Translations under genes and position numbers: made by a program
Notes under the pieces: model-generated
Databases searched by the model: none
What the model saw: only the letters and a program-made list of their open reading frames with translations
Told to the model about the DNA's origin: nothing
Source: Rhodobacteraceae bacterium UBA6273
Lineage (GTDB): Bacteria > Pseudomonadota > Alphaproteobacteria > Rhodobacterales > Rhodobacteraceae
Assembly: GCA_002440625.1 (NCBI GenBank)
Contig: DJUV01000007.1
Span: forward strand, 1 to 9,809
Reading direction: 5' to 3'
DNA length: 9,809 nt
Shown: piece after piece, positions 1 to 5,913 of the stretch
Numbering within the stretch: position 1 is the stretch's first letter
Layout of the letters: every line of letters begins with the position of its first letter

Positions 1-187
1 TCAGGTCATAGGGCGTCATCGTTACCTGCACCTTGTCGCCGGCAAGCACGCGGATGCGGTTTTTCCGCATCTTTCCTGCCATCGTCGCGATGATCTCATG
101 GCCGTTTTCCAGCTCGACCCTGAACGTCGCATTGGGCAGGAGTTCCTTGACGACGCCCGGAAATTCGAGACCTTCTTCCTTGGCCAT
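1..187 (-). CDS. infA: Translation initiation factor IF-1 (3' end cut by window)
   Basis: Cytoplasmic IF-1 binds the ribosomal A site of the 30S subunit during initiation and works with IF-2 and IF-3. The visible 62 residues begin [20 protein letters not shown] and cover almost all of the single S1/OB-fold domain, including the characteristic [20 protein letters not shown] stretch and the GDKVQV strand; the reading frame runs off the left window edge within ..TPYDL. IF-1 is usually about 72 residues, so roughly ten C-terminal residues lie outside. The start is the ATG at 185-187 (minus strand), preceded by a GGAG Shine-Dalgarno with 6-7 nt spacing. In alphaproteobacteria infA usually follows the hisD - UPF0262 - phosphatase genes, which here lie 3-5 kb away in the opposite orientation. 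Identification is secure. Confidence 0.97.
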   Translation of the reverse strand, partial: MAKEEGLEFPGVVKELLPNATFRVELENGHEIIATMAGKMRKNRIRVLAGDKVQVTMTPYDL

Positions 188-209
188 GGTCACTCCATAA
201 TTGCTTCTT

Positions 210-226
210 CCCCGTCCTGGACGGGG
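210..226 (-). promoter_or_regulatory. 5'-leader hairpin ahead of infA
   Basis: The minus strand reads CCCCGTCCAGGACGGGG, a perfect 7-bp stem (210-216 with 220-226) closed by a 3-nt loop. It lies between the candidate -10 box and the infA ribosome binding site, and its first base coincides with the predicted transcription start. The hairpin is seen directly. A role in protecting the mRNA 5' end is inference. Confidence 0.5.
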
Positions 227-232
227 CGCGCG

Positions 233-262
233 TTAAATGCGCCCGATGGCGGGGGAATTCAA
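233..262 (-). promoter_or_regulatory. Candidate infA promoter
   Basis: Reading the minus strand, TTGAAT (262-257) resembles a -35 box and ATTTAA (238-233) a -10 box, separated by 18 nt. The predicted transcription start would be near 226, about 39 nt upstream of the infA ATG. This is a consensus-style reading by eye. It is supported by position and by the lack of any upstream minus-strand gene within 460 bp that could drive infA. Confidence 0.45.
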
Positions 263-334
263 GCACTATGTCGCGGGGGCTGGACGGGCCCTGCCAGGGG
301 CGTCGGTTTCCCGTACCGCAGGCGTATGGCAAGC

Positions 335-353
335 GTCGGGCATTTTGCCCGAC
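335..353. repeat. Perfect palindrome, GTCGGG arms
   Basis: GTCGGGCA (335-342) and TGCCCGAC (346-353) are exact reverse complements around a TTT loop. No T-run follows on either strand, so it does not look like an intrinsic terminator. The outer arms GTCGGG/CCCGAC are the same as those of the two REP-like elements at 5328-5345 and 5916-5933, but the loop and flanks differ. Membership of the same family is therefore only a possibility. Confidence 0.5.
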
Positions 354-573
354 AGGGGCGCGCTGCCCGAGAGGTGGACGCGCAACGGGCTTGCAGGGAG
401 CCGATGACCGGAAAAGGGTCGTGGCAGCGGCAGATCGGGCGGGTCGTTCTCCGAAGGCGAAAACCGCAGGGCAAGGGGGTCTCCGCCCACATCGTGCATC
501 TGGAAATCGGAGCGCGTCTGCCGGGAAGGGATGAGAAACTGGCAAAGGTAGCGGGCCTTAGCCCCCGAAGAAC

Positions 574-613
574 GCCCGCCCCGCGGGCGGGCCGGGTGGG
601 TGGGCAGTGTGGG
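574..613 (+). other. Hairpin plus G-quadruplex motif
   Basis: GCCCGCCC (574-581) and GGGCGGGC (585-592) form a perfect 8-bp stem with a CGC loop. From 585 to 613 the plus strand carries six GGG runs (585-587, 589-591, 594-596, 598-600, 602-604, 611-613) with loops of 1, 2, 1, 1 and 6 nt. The first five alone give a short-looped motif of the kind that favours stable parallel G-quadruplexes. The hairpin and quadruplex would compete for the first G runs. It lies 109-148 nt past the puuD stop on the strand opposite the puuD transcript. Function is unknown. Confidence 0.5.
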
Positions 614-691
614 CAGGCGCTGTCCGGCGGCTTTGGGCTACCGGCCGTCAGGGCTCGCTGTTCCCACGCGGCGGGGGCGATGGCATCTGCC

Positions 692-706
692 GATCCCTGT
701 GGGATC
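692..706 (-). terminator. Possible hairpin terminator after puuD
   Basis: GATCCC and GGGATC pair perfectly around a 3-nt loop, beginning 15 nt past the puuD stop. There is no U-tract after the stem, so this is at best a weak or Rho-assisted 3' end or an mRNA-stabilising hairpin. Confidence 0.25.
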
Positions 707-721
707 AATATCCGCTGACTG

Positions 722-1960
722 TTACCCGCCGTCCCGCGTCACGCCGCGGTACCAGGCCACGATCTTCGCCCGCTCCTCCGGCTCGATGAAGGAGACATTC
801 GCCGGCGGCATCGCATGACTGACCCCGGCTTGAAGATAGATTTCAGGTGCCCGGCGGGCGATCTCTTCCGGCCGGTCCAGCATCACGCCCTTCGGCGCAT
901 AGTGGATGCCGTCATAGCCCGGCTCTGCCGCGTGGCACATCGAGCAGCGGCCCATGACGATGTCCGTCACTTCGGCAAAATCCGCCGCTTCCGCGAATTT
1001 CTGCTGTGCCGGGGAAAGCGGCAATGCTGCGCCCTCCGTCTCAGACCGGAACAGGGGCGCCGTCGACAGCCAGGCGATGATGATGAAGAGGATGACGGTG
1101 GCAAGCCAGGTCCAGGTCGGGCTGCCCTTGCGCGCATGGCGGGTGTTGAACCAGTGCCGGATCGTCACGCCCATCAGGAAGACGAGGCTGGCGATGACCC
1201 AGTTGTACTGGCTCGCGAAGGCCAGTGGATAGTGGTTCGACAGCATCAGGAAGATGACCGGCAGCGTCAGGTAGTTGTTGTGGGTCGATCTGAGCTTGGC
1301 GATCTTGCCGTATTTCGGATCGGGGATGCGCCCGGCGATCAGGTCCGCCACCACGATCTTCTGGTTCGGGATAATGACCATGAAGACATTGGCGGTCATG
1401 ATCGTCGCGGTGAAGGCGCCGAGGTGGAGAAGTGCCGCCCGCCCGGTGAAGACCTGGGTATAGCCCCAGGCCATCGCCACGAGGATGAGGTAAAGGAATA
1501 CCATCAGCGTCGTCGGGCTTTCGCCCAGCCCCGACTTGCAGAGCACATCGTACAGCACCCAGCCAAGCGCAAGCGAGGCCACCGAAATCAGGATCGCCTG
1601 CCAGACCTTCAGGTCGGCGACATTGGGATCGACAAGGTAGAGATCCGCGCCAAGGTAATAGACCAGCGCCAGAAGCGCGAAGCCCGAAAGCCAGGTCGCA
1701 TAGCTTTCCCATTTGAACCAGACGAGGTCGTCCGGCATCCGCTCCGGCGCAACGAGGTACTTCTGGATATGGTAGAAGCCGCCGCCGTGGACCTGCCATT
1801 CCTCGCCATCCGCACCGCTTTCCAGTTTGCGGTCGCGGTGGAGGCCAAGGTCGAGTGCCACGAAGTAGAAGGACGACCCGATCCAGGCCACGGCGGTGAT
1901 GACATGTAGCCAGCGCACCGCAAACTCCAGCCAGTCGCCGAGCACTATGAAATCGTACAT
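722..1960 (-). CDS. puuD: Urate hydroxylase PuuD, membrane domain fused to cytochrome c
   Basis: Membrane-bound enzyme of purine breakdown that hydroxylates urate to 5-hydroxyisourate. In characterised PuuD proteins electrons pass to the fused c-type cytochrome rather than making hydrogen peroxide as cofactor-free urate oxidase does. The 412-residue protein has about eight hydrophobic segments (roughly 11-38, 90-108, 121-141, 150-170, 175-197, 229-243, 253-268 and 283-302), matching the urate-oxidase N-terminal membrane domain, with typical stretches such as WLHVITAVAWIGSSFYF and THNNYLTLPVIFLML. After residue 310 comes a soluble cytochrome c domain with one heme-binding CSMCH (Cys339, Cys342, His343) and a likely axial Met384 in AMPP. 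Length is full. The start ATG has GGAGG about 5 nt upstream. It is divergent from a LysR gene with 117 bp between. No other purine gene (xdh, puuE, uraD, uraH) is in the window. Confidence 0.93.
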   Translation of the reverse strand: MYDFIVLGDWLEFAVRWLHVITAVAWIGSSFYFVALDLGLHRDRKLESGADGEEWQVHGGGFYHIQKYLVAPERMPDDLVWFKWESYATWLSGFALLALVYYLGADLYLVDPNVADLKVWQAILISVASLALGWVLYDVLCKSGLGESPTTLMVFLYLILVAMAWGYTQVFTGRAALLHLGAFTATIMTANVFMVIIPNQKIVVADLIAGRIPDPKYGKIAKLRSTHNNYLTLPVIFLMLSNHYPLAFASQYNWVIASLVFLMGVTIRHWFNTRHARKGSPTWTWLATVILFIIIAWLSTAPLFRSETEGAALPLSPAQQKFAEAADFAEVTDIVMGRCSMCHAAEPGYDGIHYAPKGVMLDRPEEIARRAPEIYLQAGVSHAMPPANVSFIEPEERAKIVAWYRGVTRDGG

Positions 1961-1978
1961 GCCGCCCTCCGTCCCTTC

Positions 1979-2007
1979 GATGCGCTCAGGCTATACCGAA
2001 GCGCATC
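1979..2007. promoter_or_regulatory. Perfect inverted repeat in puuD-lysR promoter region
   Basis: GATGCGCT (1979-1986) and AGCGCATC (2000-2007) are exact reverse complements separated by 13 nt. The half-site centres are 21 bp apart, two helical turns, as expected of an operator bound by a dimeric or tetrameric regulator. It covers most of a candidate puuD core promoter on the minus strand: TTATCA (2017-2012), 16-nt spacer, TATAGC (1995-1990). The LysR-type protein encoded next door is the obvious candidate ligand, but binding is inferred. Confidence 0.5.
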
Positions 2008-2077
2008 TTCCTGATAACTCTTCAAATGCCTCAATACTTTCAAGCGATGCCGAAGAATGGGGCGAGGAGGGGGACCG

Positions 2078-3010
2078 ATGTCGTATGTGAACAACATCAA
2101 GATGTTCGTTCGCGTCTTCGAGCTTGGCTCGATGTCGGCGGCGGCGCGCGACCAGCGCACCTCGCCCGCCGTGGCCTCAGCCCGCATTGCCGAGCTTGAG
2201 AAACACCTCGGGATAAGGCTTTTCAACCGCACCACCCGGCGCCTGCAACCGACGGAAAACGGCCGGCTTTTCTACGACGGCGCCCGCCGCGTCCTTGAGG
2301 CGATCGACGATGCCGAGGCCGCCGTGATGGTCTCTACCCAGATGCTGAAGGGCACCATCTTCATCGCCGCGCCCCTGGGCGTCGGGCGCCGCTTCGTCGC
2401 GCCGCATGTGCCGTCGTTCAAGGACGAATATCCGCAGATCGACATCCGCCTCAGGCTCTCCGACCGCAACATCGACGTCGTGACCGAGGGGCTCGACATG
2501 GCCTTTCATCTTGGCGCGCTGGAAGATTCAACGCTGAAGATGCGCCTTGTCGCCGATTGCCCGCGCATCCTCTGCGCTGCGCCTGCCTATGTGGCGCGGC
2601 GCGGCGATCCCATGACGGGCGAGGCGCTGGTCAAGGACCGGCACGATTGCCTCAATCTGCGCTTTCCCGGCGCGCCCGAATTCCAGTGGACGCTCCGCAC
2701 CTCTGAAGGCCCGCGCCGGTTCGAGGTGACGGGGCCTTATGAGACGGATGACGGCGATGTCCTCACCGGTTGGGCGCTCGACGGGCGCGGCATCGTGATG
2801 AAGCCGATCTTCGAGGTTGCCGATCATTTGCGCAGCGGCGACCTCGTGCCGGTCTGCCGCGACACGTCGCCGCTGCCGGTGCAACTCACCTGCCTGACCC
2901 AGCACCGCCGCCTGCGCGACCCGAAGATCCGCGCCTTCACCGACTTCATCATCGCGAGATGCCGGGTGGACCTCGCCCGCGCCACCGAAGGCCTGCCCGC
3001 CTTCGCATGA
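2078..3010 (+). CDS. LysR-type transcriptional regulator, divergent from puuD
   Basis: DNA-binding regulator of the LysR family, 310 residues, the usual length. Residues 1-60 form the winged helix-turn-helix (MFVRVFELGSMSAAARDQ, then the recognition region and LGIRLFNRTTRRLQPTENG, the hallmark of the family). A linker helix follows, and from about residue 90 the periplasmic-binding-protein-like effector domain begins (GTIFIAAPLGVGRRFVAPHV). I chose the ATG at 2078 over an in-frame ATG at 2057 because AGGAGG at 2065-2070 sits 7 nt before it and the family N-terminus aligns there. Divergence from puuD suggests it controls puuD and perhaps itself; effector and targets are unknown. hisD follows 65 bp downstream on the same strand, so read-through is possible. 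A dedicated role in histidine synthesis is not implied. Confidence 0.9.
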   Translation: MSYVNNIKMFVRVFELGSMSAAARDQRTSPAVASARIAELEKHLGIRLFNRTTRRLQPTENGRLFYDGARRVLEAIDDAEAAVMVSTQMLKGTIFIAAPLGVGRRFVAPHVPSFKDEYPQIDIRLRLSDRNIDVVTEGLDMAFHLGALEDSTLKMRLVADCPRILCAAPAYVARRGDPMTGEALVKDRHDCLNLRFPGAPEFQWTLRTSEGPRRFEVTGPYETDDGDVLTGWALDGRGIVMKPIFEVADHLRSGDLVPVCRDTSPLPVQLTCLTQHRRLRDPKIRAFTDFIIARCRVDLARATEGLPAFA

Positions 3011-3075
3011 TCCCCCTCACCGCTTGAGCCGATGCCTTCGCCCCTGTAAGGGAAGCGCGACTGACGAGGTTCGCC

Positions 3076-4383
3076 ATGCCGCATTTCCTGACCACGACCG
3101 ATGCCGACTTCGAGGCGAAGTTCGCGAGCCTCCTGACCATGAAGCGCGAGGATGCGCCAGATGTGGACGCCGCCGTGGCCGCGATCATCGCCGAGGTGCG
3201 CGAAAAGGGCGATGCCGCCGTCATCGCCTTGACCGAACGCTTCGACCGGCTGCGCCTGACGCCCAAAACGCTGGCCTTCTCGCAGGACGAAATCGCGGCG
3301 GAGTGCGCCAAGGTCTCGCCCGAGGATCGCGCCGCGCTGGAACTCGCCGCCACCCGCATTCGCGCCTACCATGAACGCCAGATGCCGTCTGACGAACGCT
3401 GGACCGATGCCGCCGGTGCCACGCTCGGCTGGCGCTGGTCGCCGGTTTCGGCGGCGGGGCTTTATGTCCCCGGTGGCCTCGCCTCCTACCCGTCCTCGGT
3501 GCTGATGAACGCGATCCCGGCCAAGGTCGCCGGGGTCGAACGGCTGGTCATCGCCTGCCCGACACCGGGCGGCGTGGTCAATCCCTTGGTCCTCTACGCG
3601 GCACGGCTCGCCGGTGTCGACACCGTCTACCGGATCGGCGGCGCCCAAGCCATCGCGGCCCTTGCCTACGGCACGGCAACCATCCGCCCGGTCGACAAGA
3701 TCACCGGCCCCGGCAACGCCTATGTCGCCGCCGCCAAGCGCCGGGTCTTCGGCCGCGTCGGCATCGACATGATCGCCGGCCCGTCCGAGATCCTCGTCAT
3801 TGCCGACAGGGACAACGACCCCGACTGGATCGCCCTCGATCTTCTGAGCCAGGCCGAGCATGACGAAAGCGCGCAGTCGATCCTTGTGACCGATGACGCG
3901 GCATTCGCGAAAGCCGTCACGGCCGCCGTCGAAAAGCGGCTCGAAACCCTCGAACGCCGCGCCATCGCCGGGGCGAGCTGGCGCGACTTCGGCGCGGTGA
4001 TCGTGACCCGTGACCTCAGCGAAGCGGCTGCGCTTTCAAACCGGGTGGCGCCAGAGCATCTGGAGCTTTGCGTGACAGCACCCGAAGCGCTTGCGGAACA
4101 TATCACGCACGCCGGTGCAATCTTTCTGGGGTGCTGGACTCCCGAGGCCATCGGCGATTACGTGGGCGGGCCGAACCATGTCCTTCCGACAGCACGTTCG
4201 GCACGGTTTTCGAGTGGGCTGAGTGTGATGGACTTTCTGAAGCGGACAACGATTGCGCATATGACGCCCGAGGCGCTCGCCGCCATCGGCCCCGCCGCCG
4301 AACGGCTGGCGCGATCCGAAAGCCTTGAGGCGCACGGCCTCTCTGTCCGCGCCCGGCTCGACCGGCTGAACCGCGAGGGCTGA
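3076..4383 (+). CDS. hisD: Histidinol dehydrogenase
   Basis: Cytoplasmic zinc enzyme that performs the last two steps of histidine biosynthesis, oxidising L-histidinol via histidinal to L-histidine with two NAD+. The 435-residue protein is full length. Family hallmarks are present: YVPGGLASYPSSVLMNAIPA (130-149), GGAQAIAALAYGT, KITGPGNAYVAAAK, and the signature running from IDMIAGPSEIL (230-240) to LLSQAEHD (256-263). By family alignment the zinc ligands are Gln259, His262, Asp361 and His420, and the catalytic pair is Glu327-His328 in APEHLEL; all are present. The ATG has GAGG 6 nt upstream. It heads a tight unit with UPF0262 and an LMW phosphatase, an arrangement I recall as conserved in alphaproteobacteria. 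The stop TGA lies in the same frame as the next gene, only one codon before its start. Confidence 0.97.
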   Translation: MPHFLTTTDADFEAKFASLLTMKREDAPDVDAAVAAIIAEVREKGDAAVIALTERFDRLRLTPKTLAFSQDEIAAECAKVSPEDRAALELAATRIRAYHERQMPSDERWTDAAGATLGWRWSPVSAAGLYVPGGLASYPSSVLMNAIPAKVAGVERLVIACPTPGGVVNPLVLYAARLAGVDTVYRIGGAQAIAALAYGTATIRPVDKITGPGNAYVAAAKRRVFGRVGIDMIAGPSEILVIADRDNDPDWIALDLLSQAEHDESAQSILVTDDAAFAKAVTAAVEKRLETLERRAIAGASWRDFGAVIVTRDLSEAAALSNRVAPEHLELCVTAPEALAEHITHAGAIFLGCWTPEAIGDYVGGPNHVLPTARSARFSSGLSVMDFLKRTTIAHMTPEALAAIGPAAERLARSESLEAHGLSVRARLDRLNREG

Positions 4384-4386
4384 GCC

Positions 4387-4866
4387 TTGAGCCGCATCTG
4401 CCATATCGAGATCGACGATACCAACTTGCCCGCCCCGACCCCGGAGGTCGAGCAGGAACGGAAAGTGGCGATCTTCGACCTTCTCGAAGACAACAGCTTC
4501 GACCTGCCCGCCCGTGCTGACGGGGCCAAGGCCGACGGCCCCTTCCGCCTTGCCCTCGCCATCCGCGAAAAGCGGCTGGTCTTCGACATCGACAGCGAAG
4601 GGGGCGCGCGGCTGGCGGAGTTCCACCTTTCGCTCTCGCCCTTCCGGCAGGTGGTGAAGGACTATTTCCAGATCTGCGAAAGCTATTTCGAAGCGGTGAA
4701 GCGCCTGCCACCCGCGCAGATAGAGGCCATCGACATGGCGCGGCGCGGCATCCACAACGAAGGCGCCCGCGTCTTGCAGGAACGCCTCGACGGCAAGGCC
4801 GATCTCGACATCGACACGGCGCGGCGGCTCTTCACGCTGATCTGCGTCCTGCATTTCGGGGGATAG
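4387..4866 (+). CDS. UPF0262 family protein, TTG start
   Basis: A 159-residue soluble protein of the uncharacterised UPF0262 family, found beside hisD in many alphaproteobacteria. Recognisable stretches are MSRICHIEID at the N-terminus, the RLALAIREKRLVFDI strand region, LSPFRQVVKDYFQICESYFEAV, and the C-terminal MARRGIHNEGARVLQERL followed by DTARRLFTLICVLHFGG. No catalytic motif is evident and no function should be assigned. The start must be the TTG at 4387: the hisD stop TGA is two codons upstream in the same frame, no ATG occurs until about residue 116, and the family N-terminus matches. GAGGG at 4375-4379, inside the end of hisD, is 7 nt before the TTG, so translation is probably coupled to hisD. 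The next gene begins 2 nt after its stop. Confidence 0.93.
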   Translation: MSRICHIEIDDTNLPAPTPEVEQERKVAIFDLLEDNSFDLPARADGAKADGPFRLALAIREKRLVFDIDSEGGARLAEFHLSLSPFRQVVKDYFQICESYFEAVKRLPPAQIEAIDMARRGIHNEGARVLQERLDGKADLDIDTARRLFTLICVLHFGG

Positions 4867-4868
4867 GA

Positions 4869-5327
4869 TTGGCGGCAGAGCTTCCGCAGTCGGTTCTTTT
4901 CTGCTGTGACCACAACGCGGTCCGTTCGCCCATGGCGGAAGGGCTGATGAAAAAGCTCTACGGCCAGCGCACCTATGTCCAGTCCGCCGGGGTGAAGAAC
5001 GACCTTGAGGTCGATGGCTTCGCTGTCGCCGTCTGCAAGGAACTGGGGATCGAACTGTCGCGCCACCGCTCGCGGTCCTTCGAAGAGATGCAGCAATGGG
5101 GCGACGACCTTTCCGGCTTCGACCTTGTCGTGGCGCTGTCCCCCGCGAGCCAGAGGCAGGCCCTGGAATTCACCCGCTTCTTCCATCTCGACGTCGAATA
5201 CTGGCCGGTGATGGACCCCTCCGGCATCGGCGAGACGCGCGAGGCAAAGCTCACCGCCTACCGCCAGGCCCGCGACCAGATCCGCGACCGCATGATCGCG
5301 CGTTTCGGGCCGCCGCCGGAGGCCTAG
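4869..5327 (+). CDS. Low-molecular-weight protein-tyrosine-phosphatase-like protein, TTG start
   Basis: Cytoplasmic member of the LMW phosphotyrosine phosphatase / ArsC-like fold, 152 residues, usual length. The phosphate-binding loop is near the N-terminus, VLFCCDHNAVRSPMAEG: Cys13 and Arg19 make the CX5R signature followed by Ser20. The general-acid Asp is probably Asp116 in VMDPSG, the usual place late in the fold. Homologues are often labelled arsenate reductase, but nothing here (no ars genes) supports arsenic; the physiological substrate is unknown. The TTG at 4869 is forced, because the next ATG (residue 22) would remove the catalytic loop. It starts 2 nt after the UPF0262 stop, with a GGGGG/AGGA stretch just upstream. 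In related genomes infA usually follows; here a palindromic repeat begins right at the stop codon. Confidence 0.9.
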   Translation: MAAELPQSVLFCCDHNAVRSPMAEGLMKKLYGQRTYVQSAGVKNDLEVDGFAVAVCKELGIELSRHRSRSFEEMQQWGDDLSGFDLVVALSPASQRQALEFTRFFHLDVEYWPVMDPSGIGETREAKLTAYRQARDQIRDRMIARFGPPPEA

Positions 5328-5349
5328 GTCGGGGTTCACCCCGACTCTC
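5326..5349. repeat. REP-like palindromic element, copy 1
   Basis: A 24-bp unit built round GTCGGGGTTCACCCCGAC (5328-5345), a perfect 7-bp stem with a TTCA loop. It overlaps the last two bases of the phosphatase stop codon TAG. It matches copy 2 (5914-5937) at 23 of 24 positions, and with a 1-base gap the match continues through AACGC. There is no T-run, so it is not a classic terminator, though it could stabilise or help end the hisD operon transcript. Confidence 0.7.
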
Positions 5350-5373
5350 CCAACGCCCGCTCTCCCGTGCAGT

Positions 5374-5402
5374 TTGACAGCGCCCACGCCGAAGAGGACA
5401 GT
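5374..5402 (+). promoter_or_regulatory. Candidate promoter for the NTF2-like gene
   Basis: A perfect -35 hexamer TTGACA (5374-5379) is followed at 17 nt by a poor -10 match, GACAGT (5397-5402), 35 nt before the ATG. Because it comes after the palindrome that ends the preceding operon, an independent promoter here makes sense. The weak -10 keeps confidence low. Confidence 0.35.
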
Positions 5403-5437
5403 GCCCCATCCGACCATCAGGAGAAGGGACACTAGCC

Positions 5438-5833
5438 ATGACGCAGGACCCCGACCGGATCAGGCGCTTCGCCAGCGACTATGTCGACGCCTGGAACTCG
5501 GGCCGGCCCGAACGGGTGGCCGCCTGCTTCGCCGAGGAGGGCGGCATCATCATCAACCGGGGCGAGCCCTGGCAGGGGCGGGGCCGGGTGGCCGAGATGG
5601 CAGCCGGGTTCTATGCCGATGTCGCTGAGATGACCGTCTTCTGCGACGACCTCAGGATCGCCGGCGATCACGTGGCCTTCCTCTGGACCTTCACCGGCCG
5701 CCATACCGGAACCGGACGCGCCCTAGACGTCAAAGGGTGGGAGGAATGGGATCTCGGCCCCGGGGGCACGATCCGGGCTTCGCTCGGTTGGTACGACGCC
5801 GCGGACTACGCCCGCCAGGTCGCCGGCGGCTGA
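5438..5833 (+). CDS. NTF2-like / SnoaL-type small protein of unknown function
   Basis: A 131-residue protein with the layout of the NTF2-like cone fold: an N-terminal helix (residues 5-22, RRFASDYVDAWNSG), a helix leading to CFAEEGGIIINRGEPWQGR, then strands AGDHVAFLWTFTGRHTGTG, ALDVKGWEEWDL and a C-terminal IRASLGWYDAADYARQV, typical of SnoaL-like members. These folds host isomerases, cyclases, dehydratases and non-enzymatic binding proteins, so fold alone gives no reaction. No signal peptide or membrane segment is seen. The ATG at 5438 is preceded by AAGGG (5424-5428) at 9 nt and AGGAG a little farther upstream. It is a single gene flanked on both sides by near-identical palindromic elements and converges with the aldose epimerase gene. 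Confidence 0.8.
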   Translation: MTQDPDRIRRFASDYVDAWNSGRPERVAACFAEEGGIIINRGEPWQGRGRVAEMAAGFYADVAEMTVFCDDLRIAGDHVAFLWTFTGRHTGTGRALDVKGWEEWDLGPGGTIRASLGWYDAADYARQVAGG

Positions 5834-5913
5834 GCCATTTTCCTGCCCGTTCCTGTTACCGCGCAAACAGCCAAGCGACCGCGCGCCCATGTCCGTTAGC
5901 GCCCGTAGCCCGC

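Larger units (their letters stand above)
188..721. other. 534-bp gap without a supportable gene
   Basis: This stretch separates infA from the 3' end of puuD. Open frames occur on both strands, but none has a convincing ribosome binding site or a recognisable product; their proteins are rich in Arg, Pro and Ala, as expected of chance frames in GC-rich DNA. I see no tRNA arm pattern, SRP, tmRNA or RNase P core. What it holds is the infA promoter and leader hairpin, a perfect hairpin at 335-353, a perfect hairpin at 574-592 followed by a G-quadruplex motif to 613, and a small hairpin at 692-706 just past puuD. It may be a rearrangement scar or hold degenerate coding sequence; I cannot tell which. 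Confidence 0.6.

Noticed and set aside
98..718. Open frames on both strands in the 188-721 gap as possible small genes
   Set aside because: The plus-strand frame starts inside infA antisense; the minus-strand ones lack ribosome binding sites, and none resembles a known protein. I kept the gap as unassigned.
815..1909. A 364-codon plus-strand open frame antisense to puuD
   Set aside because: It lies wholly opposite the puuD coding sequence, is rich in Arg/Asp/His, and has no recognisable domain or membrane pattern.
2824..3861. A 345-codon minus-strand open frame opposite lysR and hisD
   Set aside because: Antisense to two clear genes, with composition typical of a mirrored codon frame (Gly/Asp/Arg repeats).
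4869..5327. Calling the phosphatase-like gene arsenate reductase arsC
   Set aside because: The fold and CX5R loop are shared by both activities, and there is no ars operon context. The neutral name is safer.
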